Shown: positions 41,801 through 49,380 of the stretch, piece after piece
Position numbering within the stretch: the first letter of the stretch is position 1
How the letters are laid out: each line of letters begins with the position of its first letter
DNA from: Verrucomicrobiota bacterium
GTDB lineage: Bacteria > Verrucomicrobiota > Verrucomicrobiia > Verrucomicrobiales > Verrucomicrobiaceae
NCBI GenBank assembly: GCA_025360015.1
Contig: JANYCZ010000078.1
Span: 1 to 64,000 of the forward strand
Reading direction: 5' to 3'
DNA: 64,000 bases
The notes under the pieces: model-generated
The model's input: the letters and a program-made list of their open reading frames with translations, nothing else
Told to the model about the DNA's origin: nothing
Databases searched by the model: none
Made by a program: the position numbers and the translations under genes

Positions 41801-43971
41801 GCAGCAATAATATCGCAAGCGGCTATGCGGCGCTGCAATCCAACAGTTCGGGGTCCTCCAACACTGCCGTGGGCTGGCAGGCGCTTACAAACAATACGAC
41901 GGGTGGAACCAACATCGCTCTGGGCAAGAGAGCGGGGCAGAATCTCACCACCGGCAGCAACAACATCGACATCGGTCATCAAGGCGTGGCCGGGGAATCC
42001 AACACCATCCGCATTGGCGATGGCAGTACGCACACGGTCACCTACCTTGCCGGCACCGTGACCATGCAGGCCGGCACCGCAACTCTGGCACCGCTGCAGT
42101 TGCAGACTGGCACCAATCTCACCACACCCGTTTTCGGCTCCGTGGAGTTTGACGGCACCAATCTGTACGTCACCAACAACAGCGATTCACCGACGCGCAA
42201 GACCCTCGCCTTCATCGATTCCGCCCTCGCGGCGGGCAGCGTTACCAGCACCCAGATCGCAAGCGGCGCGGTGGGCAGCACGCAACTGGCCTCCGGCCTC
42301 ACCCTCGGCGGCACCACCACCGGCACCTTCAACGGCAATGTAACTGGCAATGCGTCTACCGCGACGACCGCCACAACCGCAGCATCGGCAATCACCGCAG
42401 GCAGCTTCACCGGCGCGCTCGCAGGCGACGTCACCGGCACGCAGGGGGCTACTGCTATCGCCGAGGCCACCGTCACCGGCAAGGCGCTCACTGGGTTCGT
42501 CTCCGGCGCAGGCGCCGTCTCTGCTGCGGACTCCATCCTCATTGCGATCAACAAGCTCGATGGCAACATTGCGGCCAAGGCTCCCGCGGCCTCTCCCACT
42601 TTCACCGGCACAGTCACGGCCCCGGCCTTCGTCGGCAACATCACGGGGAATGTCACGGGCAGTGCAGGCAGCTTCACCGGTGCGCTTGCAGGCGACGTCA
42701 CCGGCACGCAGGGGGCTACCGCTATCGCCGAGGCCACCGTCACCGGCAAGGCGCTCACAGGGTTCGTCTCCGGCGCAGGCGCCGTCTCTGCTGCGGACTC
42801 CATCCTCATTGCGATCAACAAGCTTGATGGCAACGTGGCGGCCAGGGCACCTACGGCCTCGCCCACCTTCACCGGCACGGTCACCGCCCCGGCCTTCGTC
42901 GGCAACATCACGGGGAATGTCACGGGCAGTGCAGGCAGCTTCACCGGCGCGCTCGCAGGCGACGTCACCGGCACGCAGGGGGCCACCGCCATCGCGGAGG
43001 CCACCGTCACCGGCAAGGCGCTTACTGGTTTTGTCTCTGGAGCAGGCGCCGTCTCTGCTGCGGACTCCATCCTCACTGCGATCAACAAGCTTGATGGCAA
43101 CCTGGCGGCCAGGGCCCCCACTGCCTCGCCCACCTTCACCGGCACCGTTACCGGCACGGCCTTCGTCGGGGACGGCTCGGGTCTGACCGGCATCACTGCG
43201 GCGAGCACCGCGCGGCGACCTTATACCATGCTGTCGGTGGCCCTGCTCAAATGGGGTCCCTCCACGATCAACAACACCTTCAGCGCAGGAACCAATCCCG
43301 GTGGCATCTGTTTCGACGGAGCCAGCATCTGGGTGGCGAATTCTGGCAGTAGCAACGTGACCAAGCTCAATGCCAGCAACGGGGCCGTCATCGGCACTTA
43401 TTCCGTGGGAACCAATCCCACTGGCATCTGTTTTGACGGGTCCAGCATCTGGGTGGCAAACCAAGGCAGTGGCAATGTGACGAAGCTCGACCCCGGCACC
43501 GGGACCGCCATTGGCACGTACGCGGTGGGAACCAATCCTAATGGCATCTGTTTCGATGGGGCCAGCATCTGGGTGGCGAATTCTGGCAGCAGCAACGTGA
43601 CCAAGCTGAACGCCAGCACCGGAGCCGTCCTCGGCACCTACTCGGTGGGAACCAATCCCACCGGCATTTGTTTTGACGGGTCCAGCATCTGGGTGGCAAA
43701 CTCTGGCAGCAGCAACGTGACGAAGGTCAACGCCAGCACGGCAGCCGTCCTCGGCACCTACTCGGTGGGGACCAATCCCGAAGGCATCTGTTTCGACGGG
43801 GCCAGCATATGGGTGGCAAACCAGGGCAGCGGCAACGTGACGAGGATCGACGCCAGCACAGGCACCGTCCTCGGCACTTATTCCGTGGGAACCAATCCCG
43901 GAGCCCTCTGTTTTGACGGAGCCAGCATCTGGGCGGCGAACAGTGGCAGTGACAACGTGACGAAACTATAA
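35821..43971 (+). CDS. giant secreted repeat protein, adhesin- or fibre-like (2716 residues)
   Basis: The start at 35821 opens the signal peptide MTIHIVRALALLLLVSATSLPAQ; an earlier frame start at 35746 would mask it. After an N-terminal domain (VPQLLNYQGRVAVGSVNFDG, to about residue 150) six modules of about 290-380 residues begin near residues 265, 561, 854, 1232, 1583 and 1884. Each opens with a LPTTSSSSVGVI-type strand, then FFAGxxSGNFTxTG, then many short repeats of the form NTAxGxxAL (YadA-head-like), and closes with NNIDIGHxGVAGESN and a link of TSTQIASGAVGSTQLASG. Residues about 2194-2460 hold three 89-residue repeats resembling phage tail-fibre sequence. The C-terminus is six 40-residue blade-like repeats. 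No sortase, PEP-CTERM or autotransporter barrel is seen. A surface or matrix role is inference. Confidence 0.85.
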   Translation: MTIHIVRALALLLLVSATSLPAQVPQLLNYQGRVAVGSVNFDGSGQFKFALVNADGSTTYWSNDGSSTAGSEPTAAVALTVTKGLYSVQLGDTTLTNMTAVPASVFTHADVRLRVWFNDGTNGSQLLTPDQRIAAVGYAIVAGSVPDGSITSAKIASGAVGSSQLATGLSLNGTLIGNASTATLATTATTATTAGSFSGSLLGDVTGTQGATIVSLVGGSTAANVHTAELLANAATNLNTAGTIVLRDASGSFSAGSITAAGTLNLPTTSSSSVGVINQNGAGLLHSFGSSSLFAGAGSGNFTQTGYSNVAYGNNTLPALTTGHKNTAVGTGALAANDAGIQNTAVGYVVLTSNTSGVKNTGIGTYTLTSNTTGTDNTASGYEALQLNTIGSFNSAFGRDALAYNVTGSQNTAIGTNVLQNNTASNNTAGGYQALLGNTSGTANTSFGWQSLSSNTIGANNIALGSNAGNLLTTGSNNIDIGSPGVAGESNIIRIGDGTTQTDTYLTGVIHGNGSGLTGLPAAAITGTITSSQITSGAVGSTQLASGLTLAGTTAISGILNLPTTSSSSVGVITQNGNRLISSYGTSNFFAGPSSGNFTMTGVQNTSVGTNSMQLNSTGFSNTSIGALALQSSTTGNLNTAVGSLALSKNTTAGFNTATGAQALSNNTVGASNTANGSSALNNNTTAGSNVAIGTAAIYTQSFSNGGTAWTSNNTAVGTATLYSNQPTSTTTGVNNTALGANALAANTTGANNIAIGNNASSLLTTGNNNIDIGHVGIAGESNIIRIGDGTTQTDTYLTGVIHGNGSGLTGITSTSLAANSVTSTQIASGAVGSTQLASGLTLAGTTTISGGINLPNTTSATVGVINQAGSPFISAYGTQNFFAGQLAGNFTQTGLFNTGVGGVSMQLLTTGSYNTGIGGYSLQQNTTGSYNTASGYYALRFNTTGGNNTAIGAQVLANNTTGSTNTATGAQALLNNTIGGSNTANGYLALTNNTTASANVAIGQSALNAQSYNNGGAVWSSYNTAVGFSTLSANQPVSSTTGYNNAALGAFALGTNTTGANNTAVGNNALASIASGNNNIAIGNNAGISLNTGSNNIEIGNVGVSAEANTIRIGTSGTQTVTYLVGTVTLQAGTATLAPLKLQTGTNLTTPVFGSVEFDGTNVYVTNNSGTPTRKTLAFIDSALAAGTVTSTQIASGAVGSAQIASGAVGSTQLASGLTLAGTTAISGGISLPSTSSSSVGVITQNGGSLISSYGGQNFFAGPLSGNFTMTGSFNTSLGASSLQANSSGISNTSIGANTLQFNTTGNSNTAVGATALNKNTTASGATAIGAQALYNNTIGSGNTATGASALFNNTTASNNVAMGDNALQAQSFSNSNVVWYSNNTAIGHYSLTANQPTSTGTGNNNTALGAFALNANTTGANNTALGSNAGNILTTGSNNIAIGSNAGFSLTTGSNNIDIGHSGVGAESNTIRIGTSGTHTVTYLVGTVTLQAGTATVAPLKLQTGTNLTTPVFGSVEFDGTSLYLTNNNASPTRKTLAFIDSALAAGTVTSTQIATGAVGSTQLASGLTLAGTTALSGVLNIPTTSSSSVGVITQNNVRLISSFGTNNFFAGPISGNFSMTGSQNTSLGASSLPSNSTGISNTSIGAFTLLANTTGGSNTAVGALALQSNTTASGNTAAGAQALYNNTVGNYNTANGFLALENNTTAGYNVALGMTALLTQSFSNGGTAWNSYNTAVGAGALYANQPTSPGNGVNNTALGAFALFANVTGNNNIAIGNNAGNLLTTGSNNIDIGHVGVAGEANIIRIGTNQTDTYLTGVIHGNGSGLTGITATSLAANSVTSTQIASGAVGSAQIASGAVGSGQLASGLTLGGTTALSGGLSLPATSASGSVGVISQNGSSLIQTFGTNNFFAGQNSGNFTLTGSDNVAAGFGTLAVLTTGRKNVAIGSGALAVATTGLENTAAGYNALALATTGNQNTANGAYALSSNDVGSNNIASGYAALQSNSSGSSNTAVGWQALTNNTTGGTNIALGKRAGQNLTTGSNNIDIGHQGVAGESNTIRIGDGSTHTVTYLAGTVTMQAGTATLAPLQLQTGTNLTTPVFGSVEFDGTNLYVTNNSDSPTRKTLAFIDSALAAGSVTSTQIASGAVGSTQLASGLTLGGTTTGTFNGNVTGNASTATTATTAASAITAGSFTGALAGDVTGTQGATAIAEATVTGKALTGFVSGAGAVSAADSILIAINKLDGNIAAKAPAASPTFTGTVTAPAFVGNITGNVTGSAGSFTGALAGDVTGTQGATAIAEATVTGKALTGFVSGAGAVSAADSILIAINKLDGNVAARAPTASPTFTGTVTAPAFVGNITGNVTGSAGSFTGALAGDVTGTQGATAIAEATVTGKALTGFVSGAGAVSAADSILTAINKLDGNLAARAPTASPTFTGTVTGTAFVGDGSGLTGITAASTARRPYTMLSVALLKWGPSTINNTFSAGTNPGGICFDGASIWVANSGSSNVTKLNASNGAVIGTYSVGTNPTGICFDGSSIWVANQGSGNVTKLDPGTGTAIGTYAVGTNPNGICFDGASIWVANSGSSNVTKLNASTGAVLGTYSVGTNPTGICFDGSSIWVANSGSSNVTKVNASTAAVLGTYSVGTNPEGICFDGASIWVANQGSGNVTRIDASTGTVLGTYSVGTNPGALCFDGASIWAANSGSDNVTKL
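42400..43200 (+). repeat. three 267-bp in-frame repeats inside the giant gene
   Basis: Copies begin at 42400, 42667 and 42934, each exactly 267 bp, coding for 89 residues that start GSFTGALAGDVTGTQGATAI and include KALTGFVSGAGAVSAADS. Copies are nearly identical at DNA level, pointing to recent duplication or gene conversion. Confidence 0.95.
43287..43971 (+). repeat. six 120-bp in-frame repeats (propeller-like blades)
   Basis: The word ACCAATCC occurs at 43291, 43411, 43531, 43651, 43771 and 43891, a strict 120-bp period. Each 40-residue unit reads GTNPxGICFDGxSIWVANxG followed by SxNVTKLNASxGxVxGTYSV. The pattern resembles YncE/NHL-type beta-propeller blades. The last unit is cut short by the stop codon. 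Confidence 0.95.
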
Positions 43972-43988
43972 GCCCCGCTGCTGCCCGC

Positions 43989-45149
43989 TCACCGTCGCAC
44001 CAGCGCGGGCTCCGGATACTCAAAGGTCTTGCCTTCGTAGTTGCGGATGACCACGCGTTGTTCGTCCCGCACGAGGACGTAGTCGGGATTGAGGGGGACT
44101 TTGCCGCCGCCGCCGGGGGCGTCGATGACGAACTGCGGGATGGCGTAGCCGGTTGTGTGGCCGCGCAGTTGTTCGATGATGTCGATGCCATCAGCCACGC
44201 TGGTGCGCAGGTGGGAGCTGCCCTGGATGAGATCGCACTGATAGAGGTAGTACGGGCGGACGCGGCACATGAGGAGCTTGTGCACGAGAGACTTCATGAC
44301 CTCGGCGTTGTCATTCACGCCGCGTAGCAGGACGCTTTGATTGCCGAGGGGGACGCCGTGATTGGCCAGCAGGGCCAGGGCATCGCGGACTTCGGTGGTG
44401 AGTTCGCGCGGGTGGTTCGTGTGAATGCTGAGCCACAGGGGGTGGTGCTTTTGCAGCATCTTGCAAAGCTCCGGCGTGATGCGCTGCGGGACGAAGATGG
44501 GCACGCGGCTGCCGATGCGGACGAATTCGATGTGCTTGATGGAGCGCAGCCGCGTGAGGAGGGCGTCGAGCTTGGCGTCGGAGAAGAGCAGGGGATCGCC
44601 GCCAGAGAGGAGCACGTCGCGCACTTCCGTGTGCTTTTCCAGGTAGCGGAAAGCGGCCTCAAATTCAGTGTGCAGCTCCTTTTCACCCACGCCGGAGACG
44701 ACGCGGCTGCGGGTGCAGTAGCGGCAGTAGCTGGCGCAGCGGTCGGTGACGAGAAACAGCACGCGGTCCGGATAGCGGTGGACCAGTCCCGGCACGGGCA
44801 TGTGGCTGTCTTCGCCACAGGGGTCGCTCATTTCATCGGGGTCTTCCCAGGTTTCCTCGATGCGTGGAATGACCTGCCGACGGATGGGGCAGTCGGGGTC
44901 TTCAGGATCAATGAGATTGAAATAGTGTGGCGTGATGGCCATCGCCAGCTTGTTGCCGGAGAGCAGCACGCCTGCGCGCTCTTCCTCGGTCAGCGTGAGA
45001 TGCTCTTCGAGCTGTTTGAGCGTCGTGATCCGGTTCTTGAGCTGCCAGGTGGAGCTGTTCCAGTCGGCGGGGGCGACGTTCTTGTGGGACCAAAAGCCTG
45101 GAGCAAAGGAGCGGAACTCCTTCTCAGGCAGCGGGGTGGTGTCTTGCAT
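43989..45149 (-). CDS. KamA-family radical SAM aminomutase (lysine 2,3-aminomutase-like)
   Basis: A 386-residue PLP- and SAM-dependent enzyme. The 4Fe-4S motif is Cys138, Cys142 and Cys145 (CASYCRYC), and the PLP lysine lies in VIDAPGGGGKVPLNPDY near residue 350. It contains the KamA landmark VLLSGGDPLLF. The reaction expected is migration of an amino group from carbon 2 to carbon 3 of lysine or a related residue. Free beta-lysine as an osmolyte, or modification of elongation factor P, are both possible; no efp or epmA gene is in the window to decide. Convergent with the giant gene, 17 bp apart. Confidence 0.9.
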   Translation of the reverse strand: MQDTTPLPEKEFRSFAPGFWSHKNVAPADWNSSTWQLKNRITTLKQLEEHLTLTEEERAGVLLSGNKLAMAITPHYFNLIDPEDPDCPIRRQVIPRIEETWEDPDEMSDPCGEDSHMPVPGLVHRYPDRVLFLVTDRCASYCRYCTRSRVVSGVGEKELHTEFEAAFRYLEKHTEVRDVLLSGGDPLLFSDAKLDALLTRLRSIKHIEFVRIGSRVPIFVPQRITPELCKMLQKHHPLWLSIHTNHPRELTTEVRDALALLANHGVPLGNQSVLLRGVNDNAEVMKSLVHKLLMCRVRPYYLYQCDLIQGSSHLRTSVADGIDIIEQLRGHTTGYAIPQFVIDAPGGGGKVPLNPDYVLVRDEQRVVIRNYEGKTFEYPEPALVRR

Positions 45150-45413
45150 GTACTGCGGGATCGGTGGGCGCGGAGGTTAGGCGCGGGTGGGTTGGAATGT
45201 CAAACGTCCCCTGCGGCAGTTTGGATACATTCCTTCCATCGGACAACGGTCTCGTGGCGGATGCCTACCCGTCTCAAAGGTCTCTGCCGAAAGTCTCGGC
45301 AAAACGGCGGTCTGCCAAAGGGCATAAGACATTCTCTGAACGCGAGGGCAACCGCGCTCACCGCAGGCAGCCGTCTTGCTGCCTTCGATTCTTATCATCA
45401 CCTGCCAACCGGC
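45150..45413. other. non-coding gap after the start of the KamA-like gene
   Basis: No credible gene was found. Short inverted stretches are present, for example GCAGC and GCTGC around 45366-45381. It should hold the promoter of the minus-strand KamA-like gene, but no clear -10/-35 pair stands out. Confidence 0.4.
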
Positions 45414-45497
45414 TTAATCGAGGTGGGAAACCACGATATAGATGCACAGGAGCAGCGCGGTGAAGAGAAAGATATGACTGGGATGCAGTTGTTTCAT
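45414..45497 (-). CDS. possible 27-residue single-helix membrane peptide
   Basis: MKQLHPSHIFLFTALLLCIYIVVSHLD is preceded by no convincing ribosome binding site but looks like a tiny one-helix membrane protein: basic start, 17 hydrophobic residues, acidic end. It is part of a longer in-frame stretch without coding character. Could be real or chance. Confidence 0.3.
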   Translation of the reverse strand: MKQLHPSHIFLFTALLLCIYIVVSHLD

Positions 45498-45605
45498 GAG
45501 AGCTTGTTTTGATGTCTTCGGATTATTGAAATTCAGAAGACCCTCTTCCATAGCAGCGGGTGTGCCAATTTTGTGGGTCAGCCGCCTGAAGCACGCCTCA
45601 GGAGG

Positions 45606-45625
45606 GCGGCAAAGGTGTTTGCCGC
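45606..45625. repeat. hairpin before the B12-type radical SAM gene
   Basis: Arms GCGGCAAA (45606-45613) and TTTGCCGC (45618-45625) around GGTG, 29 bp before the ATG at 45655. Just upstream CCTGA and TCAGG make a second stem. Possibly a leader structure of the downstream gene; it does not match the cobalamin riboswitch consensus as far as I can see. Confidence 0.5.
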
Positions 45626-45654
45626 ACGGCCACAACGCAGCCACACTCGGGGTG

Positions 45655-47184
45655 ATGCCCGACATCGTCCTCGCCACGCTCAACGCCAAATACATCCACA
45701 GCTCCTTTGGGCTGCGCTACCTGCTGGCGAACCTGGGTGCGCTGCGGGAGCGGGCCTGCATTGCGGAATTCCAGATCAATCAGGCACCGCTGGAAATCGT
45801 GGAGGCGGTGCTGGCGCATGAGCCACGCATCGTGGGCTTTGGGGTGTACATCTGGAATGTGGTGCAGACGACGGAGGTGCTGGGCATGCTGCGGCGGCTG
45901 CGGCCTGAGATCCGCATCGTGCTCGGTGGGCCGGAGGTTTCGTATGAATGGGACGGGCAGCCCATCGTGGCGCTGGCGGACCATGTGATCACTGGCGAGG
46001 CGGATCTGAAATTTGCCGAGGTCTGCGCGGTGCTGCTGGGGGAAGATGTGGCCGCGCGTGCGGCGCTGCCGAAGGTGATGCCCGCCGGGCTGCCAGCGCT
46101 GGAGCGGCTGGTCCTGCCTTACGATCTCTACACGGAGTCGGATCTTGCGCATCGCATCCTGTATGTGGAGGCCTCACGCGGCTGCCCTTTCACTTGCGAA
46201 TTCTGTTTGTCTTCGCTCGATGTGCCGGTGCGCGCCTTTGCGCTGGAGGCATTTTTGCAGGCCATGCAGGGGCTGCTGGATCGTGGAGCGCTGACGTTTA
46301 AGTTTGTGGACCGCACTTTCAACCTGCACCTGCCGACGAGCCTGGCGATCCTGCGCTTTTTCCTGGACCGTTGGCGTGACGGGATGTTCCTGCACTTTGA
46401 GATGGTACCGGACCGCCTGCCGGATCAGTTGCGCGGCATCATCCGCGAGTTTCCCGCAGGGGCGGTGCAGTTTGAGGTGGGCATTCAAACCTTTGATGAG
46501 GCCACTTCGAAGAACATCAGCCGACGGCAGAATCTGACGCGGCTGGAGGATAATCTGCTGTTTCTGCGCGACCAGACGGGCATCCATGTGCATGCGGATC
46601 TCATCGTGGGATTGCCAGGGGAGGACGTGGCGAGCTTTGGGCGTGGGTTTGACCGGCTGGTGAAGATGGGCCCGCAGGAGATTCAGGTGGGCATCCTCAA
46701 GCGGCTGCGTGGCACGCCCATTGTGAGGCATGATATGGAGTTTCAGATGAAATATTCGCCGGTGCCGCCCTACGAGATGCTGGAGAACCGCGACATTCCC
46801 TTTGTGGAGATGCAGCGCATGCGGCGCTTTGCTCGCTACTGGGATCTGGTGGCGAACAGCGGGAACTTCACCGGCGTACTGGCGCTGCTCTGGCAGGACA
46901 AGTCGCCCTTTGCCGCGTTCATGGCCTTTGCCGACAGCCTGTATGTGAAGCTGCGCCGCACGCATCAGATCGCGCTGCCGGTGCTGGCGCAGGCGCTGTT
47001 TGACCACCTGACAGGTGCCTGTGCTGTGCCGCTCGATCTCGCAGCGGCCACCATGATGCAGGACTGGAATCGTCTGCCGGGGCGTGAGTCTCTGCGCCTG
47101 AGCGGGACCAAAGCGGCGGAGACTGAAGCACCCAAGCGCAGCACTGCCGGGAGCAGGCAGGCGCGTCATCTGACCCAGGCATGA
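45655..47184 (+). CDS. B12-binding-type radical SAM protein (DUF4080-like)
   Basis: A 509-residue protein with an N-terminal cobalamin-binding-like Rossmann domain (MPDIVLATLNAKYIHSSFGLRYL, IVGFGVYIWNV, IVLGGPEVSYEW) and a radical SAM core with CPFTCEFC (residues about 178-185). The C-terminal region contains a DUF4080-like helical part. The start at 45655 follows GGGGTG, a good ribosome binding site, and matches the family start; 53 upstream codons are rejected. Reaction unknown. Its stop overlaps the start of the DUF1826 gene by ATGA. Confidence 0.85.
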   Translation: MPDIVLATLNAKYIHSSFGLRYLLANLGALRERACIAEFQINQAPLEIVEAVLAHEPRIVGFGVYIWNVVQTTEVLGMLRRLRPEIRIVLGGPEVSYEWDGQPIVALADHVITGEADLKFAEVCAVLLGEDVAARAALPKVMPAGLPALERLVLPYDLYTESDLAHRILYVEASRGCPFTCEFCLSSLDVPVRAFALEAFLQAMQGLLDRGALTFKFVDRTFNLHLPTSLAILRFFLDRWRDGMFLHFEMVPDRLPDQLRGIIREFPAGAVQFEVGIQTFDEATSKNISRRQNLTRLEDNLLFLRDQTGIHVHADLIVGLPGEDVASFGRGFDRLVKMGPQEIQVGILKRLRGTPIVRHDMEFQMKYSPVPPYEMLENRDIPFVEMQRMRRFARYWDLVANSGNFTGVLALLWQDKSPFAAFMAFADSLYVKLRRTHQIALPVLAQALFDHLTGACAVPLDLAAATMMQDWNRLPGRESLRLSGTKAAETEAPKRSTAGSRQARHLTQA

Positions 47185-47858
47185 TCAAGCAGGTGGGCAG
47201 TTTTGACGAACTGGTGATGACGCCGCTGCGGGATGGCATCAATGCTCTGTGCTGGGCGCGCACGCTGGCGGGTGATTTCGGTGAGATCGTGGAGAAACTG
47301 GGCGTGGGGAAGGGGATCACGAGCCTCGATGAAGCGCGGCTGCTGGCGCTGGATCTGAGCGACGCGGGCAAAGCGGCGCGCGAGGTGCTGCTGCAAGACT
47401 TGGAATCGCTGCGAGCGCGTGAATTGCAGCCCAGCCTCGACTGCGTGAATGGCTACGAAAACGAGATCGAGAGTGATTTGCTGCGCACAGATGTGCAGTC
47501 CTGGCATGTGGACAGCGCCACGGTCGAGGCGGACACCTATCTGTGTACCTATTTCGGGGCCTCTTCCGAAGGGCTGCGCCATGAAGAAGCGAGGCGGCGG
47601 GTGGATGTGCCGGAGTTTCGCGCGGAACTGCTGGAACTGTACGGCGGGGAAGATGACGAGGGCTTTCGCGACTACTTGAACGAGAATTACCTGGATCTGC
47701 ACTACACGCCGCTGCCAGAGGCGCGGTCTTTTTCTTTTGGCCTCGGGCATCTCTGGCGCATCGCCACGGAATATCCGGGCAGCCCGGTGCCCCCGTGTAT
47801 CCACCGGGCTCCGGCGACGCTGGCCGGGCAGCCGCCGCGTCTGCTGCTCATCAGTTGA
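47181..47858 (+). CDS. DUF1826 family protein
   Basis: A 225-residue protein. The C-terminal part has LGHLWRIATEYPGSPVPPCIHRAP, the conserved end of DUF1826, and LCTYFGASSEGLRHEEARR in the middle. Function unknown. Translation is coupled to the radical SAM gene through a 4-base overlap (ATGA), so the two products probably work together or are needed in similar amounts. Confidence 0.75.
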   Translation: MIKQVGSFDELVMTPLRDGINALCWARTLAGDFGEIVEKLGVGKGITSLDEARLLALDLSDAGKAAREVLLQDLESLRARELQPSLDCVNGYENEIESDLLRTDVQSWHVDSATVEADTYLCTYFGASSEGLRHEEARRRVDVPEFRAELLELYGGEDDEGFRDYLNENYLDLHYTPLPEARSFSFGLGHLWRIATEYPGSPVPPCIHRAPATLAGQPPRLLLIS

Positions 47859-47915
47859 GGGAGGTGGAGCATTGCGCCGGGCGGGCGGCGGCGCTAGTCT
47901 ATAGGCAATCACCCC

Positions 47916-48569
47916 ATGCTGAACCTGCTCCGAGAAATGCTGCACTCGCCGGTGCTGGACATCGTCCAGCGCCTGAAGCATTCCACGGGCATGACGGTGA
48001 CGGAGCTGTGCATAGCGATGAAGATGAGCTACATGGGGGTGAAGCAGCACTGCGTGGAGCTGGAAAAGACGGGGTTTCTGGACACCTGGCGCCGACCGAA
48101 GGCGGCGGGGAGGCCTGAAAAGCTGTATCGTCTCACGGCGAAGGCGGATGCGCTTTTCATGAACTCCGGGCCGGCCCTGACGCTGGATTTGCTGAGCACG
48201 GCGGAGCGGGTCTATGGCGAAAGCGCCCCGCCGAAGCTGCTGTACACCTATTTTCAATCCAAGGGCGAGGCATGGGGTGCCAAGCTGGCCAAAGCCACGA
48301 CTCTGGAGGAGCGGGCCCGGCTGCTGGCCCGGCTGCGCAGCGCGGATGGCTGCCTGTGTGCCTGCGAGACGGATGCGCAGGGCCGCCTCATTCTGGTGGA
48401 GCATCACCGGCCCCTGCGGGAGCTGGCGGCGCGCTACGGCATTGTGGATGAACTTGAGTGCGAAATGATCGAGCGTCTGATGGGCTGCGAGGTGCGTCGT
48501 TCGGTGGAAGAAGTGTCGGGTCTGGTGCGTGTTACTTTTCAAATCAAGACAACAGCGCATTCAGCATGA
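47916..48569 (+). CDS. winged-helix transcriptional regulator (SufR/DeoR-like)
   Basis: A 217-residue regulator. Residues 10-75 form a winged helix-turn-helix (LDIVQRLKHSTGMTVTELCIAMKMSYMGVKQHCVELEKTGFLDTWRRPK). The body contains GCLCACE, with closely spaced cysteines (Cys146 and Cys148), and further Cys later (CEMIERLMGCEV), which recalls the iron-sulfur-binding SufR group. Its stop overlaps by ATGA the start of the lipoprotein gene downstream. Confidence 0.75.
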   Translation: MLNLLREMLHSPVLDIVQRLKHSTGMTVTELCIAMKMSYMGVKQHCVELEKTGFLDTWRRPKAAGRPEKLYRLTAKADALFMNSGPALTLDLLSTAERVYGESAPPKLLYTYFQSKGEAWGAKLAKATTLEERARLLARLRSADGCLCACETDAQGRLILVEHHRPLRELAARYGIVDELECEMIERLMGCEVRRSVEEVSGLVRVTFQIKTTAHSA

Positions 48570-49306
48570 CTTCAGGGAACGCAGGCAGGACAATGGCATG
48601 GATCAAAGCAGTGGCGGCGGCAGGCATCGGACTGCTGGCATCGTGTGGCAACAACATTGCCCCGCTGCGGCCCGCCTGGCAGCAGGACCCGAATCTCTTT
48701 CAACAGGGCTTTCCGGCCTACCAGGCGCAAACGACAACGACGCCCCACATGGTGGCGCGCGTAGTGTATGCCGCGCCAGAGCGCATCGAGGGTATGATGG
48801 AGCGTCAGGGCGATGTGCCGGATGCGCAGCGCGGACCGGCGCGCATGGGAGATGGCACGCTGGATCTCGGCGTGCAGGACGTGGCGTCGGGAAAGTGGAT
48901 CCAGTCCTACCTCTGCGGCGGCGTTTTGTTTGTGGCCGCGCTGCCCAATCAGGCCTATCGCATCGTGTTGAAAAATCGTACGCCGATGCCGCTGGAACTC
49001 AGCATGGGCGTGGATGGCAGAGATGCGCAGACGGGAAGGACAGCCTCTTTGGGACGTGGCAGCCTGCGGGTGGAAAAAAAGGGCACGCTGGTGCTGGATC
49101 ATGCCGCCCAGGGCCCGCTGCTGTTCAAGACGGTGAACAGTGATGCCGCGTTGTTTGACACCAGCCCGCAGGGACGCGCGGGATTGATCCAAGTGGCGGT
49201 GTTTCTTGCCTCCGATGCGCCGAGCATCGGGCCGGAAAAGCTGCGCGCCAGCCAGATCGCGCCCTTGGGATTTTTCCCCATTGGCAGGCCGGAGCAATAC
49301 CGCTGA
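48566..49306 (+). CDS. lipoprotein, unknown function
   Basis: About 246 residues. The start at 48566 overlaps the regulator stop (ATGA); Met10 at 48593 is the alternative. AWIKAVAAAGIGLLASCGNN is a lipoprotein signal with lipobox LASC. The mature protein is beta-rich (GVLFVAALPNQAYRIVLKNRTPMPLELSMGVDGRDAQTGR), and no family is recognised. It may be inner- or outer-membrane bound. Coupled to the regulator and 74 bp before the AsmA-like gene. Confidence 0.7.
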   Translation: MTSGNAGRTMAWIKAVAAAGIGLLASCGNNIAPLRPAWQQDPNLFQQGFPAYQAQTTTTPHMVARVVYAAPERIEGMMERQGDVPDAQRGPARMGDGTLDLGVQDVASGKWIQSYLCGGVLFVAALPNQAYRIVLKNRTPMPLELSMGVDGRDAQTGRTASLGRGSLRVEKKGTLVLDHAAQGPLLFKTVNSDAALFDTSPQGRAGLIQVAVFLASDAPSIGPEKLRASQIAPLGFFPIGRPEQYR

Positions 49307-49380
49307 GGGCTGCGTGGGGGGGGACGGTTGTTTATCCGGAGCTTGTGAGTTTGGGGGGCGTGGGTAGATTTGATGTGCCC

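Noticed and set aside
36231-43464. Many Val/Ala-rich frames on both strands within the giant gene
   Set aside because: Shadows of the repetitive coding sequence; the giant frame itself is unbroken and has a signal peptide.
45500-45654. Cobalamin riboswitch before the B12-type radical SAM gene
   Set aside because: Stems are present but the conserved B12-box words were not found.
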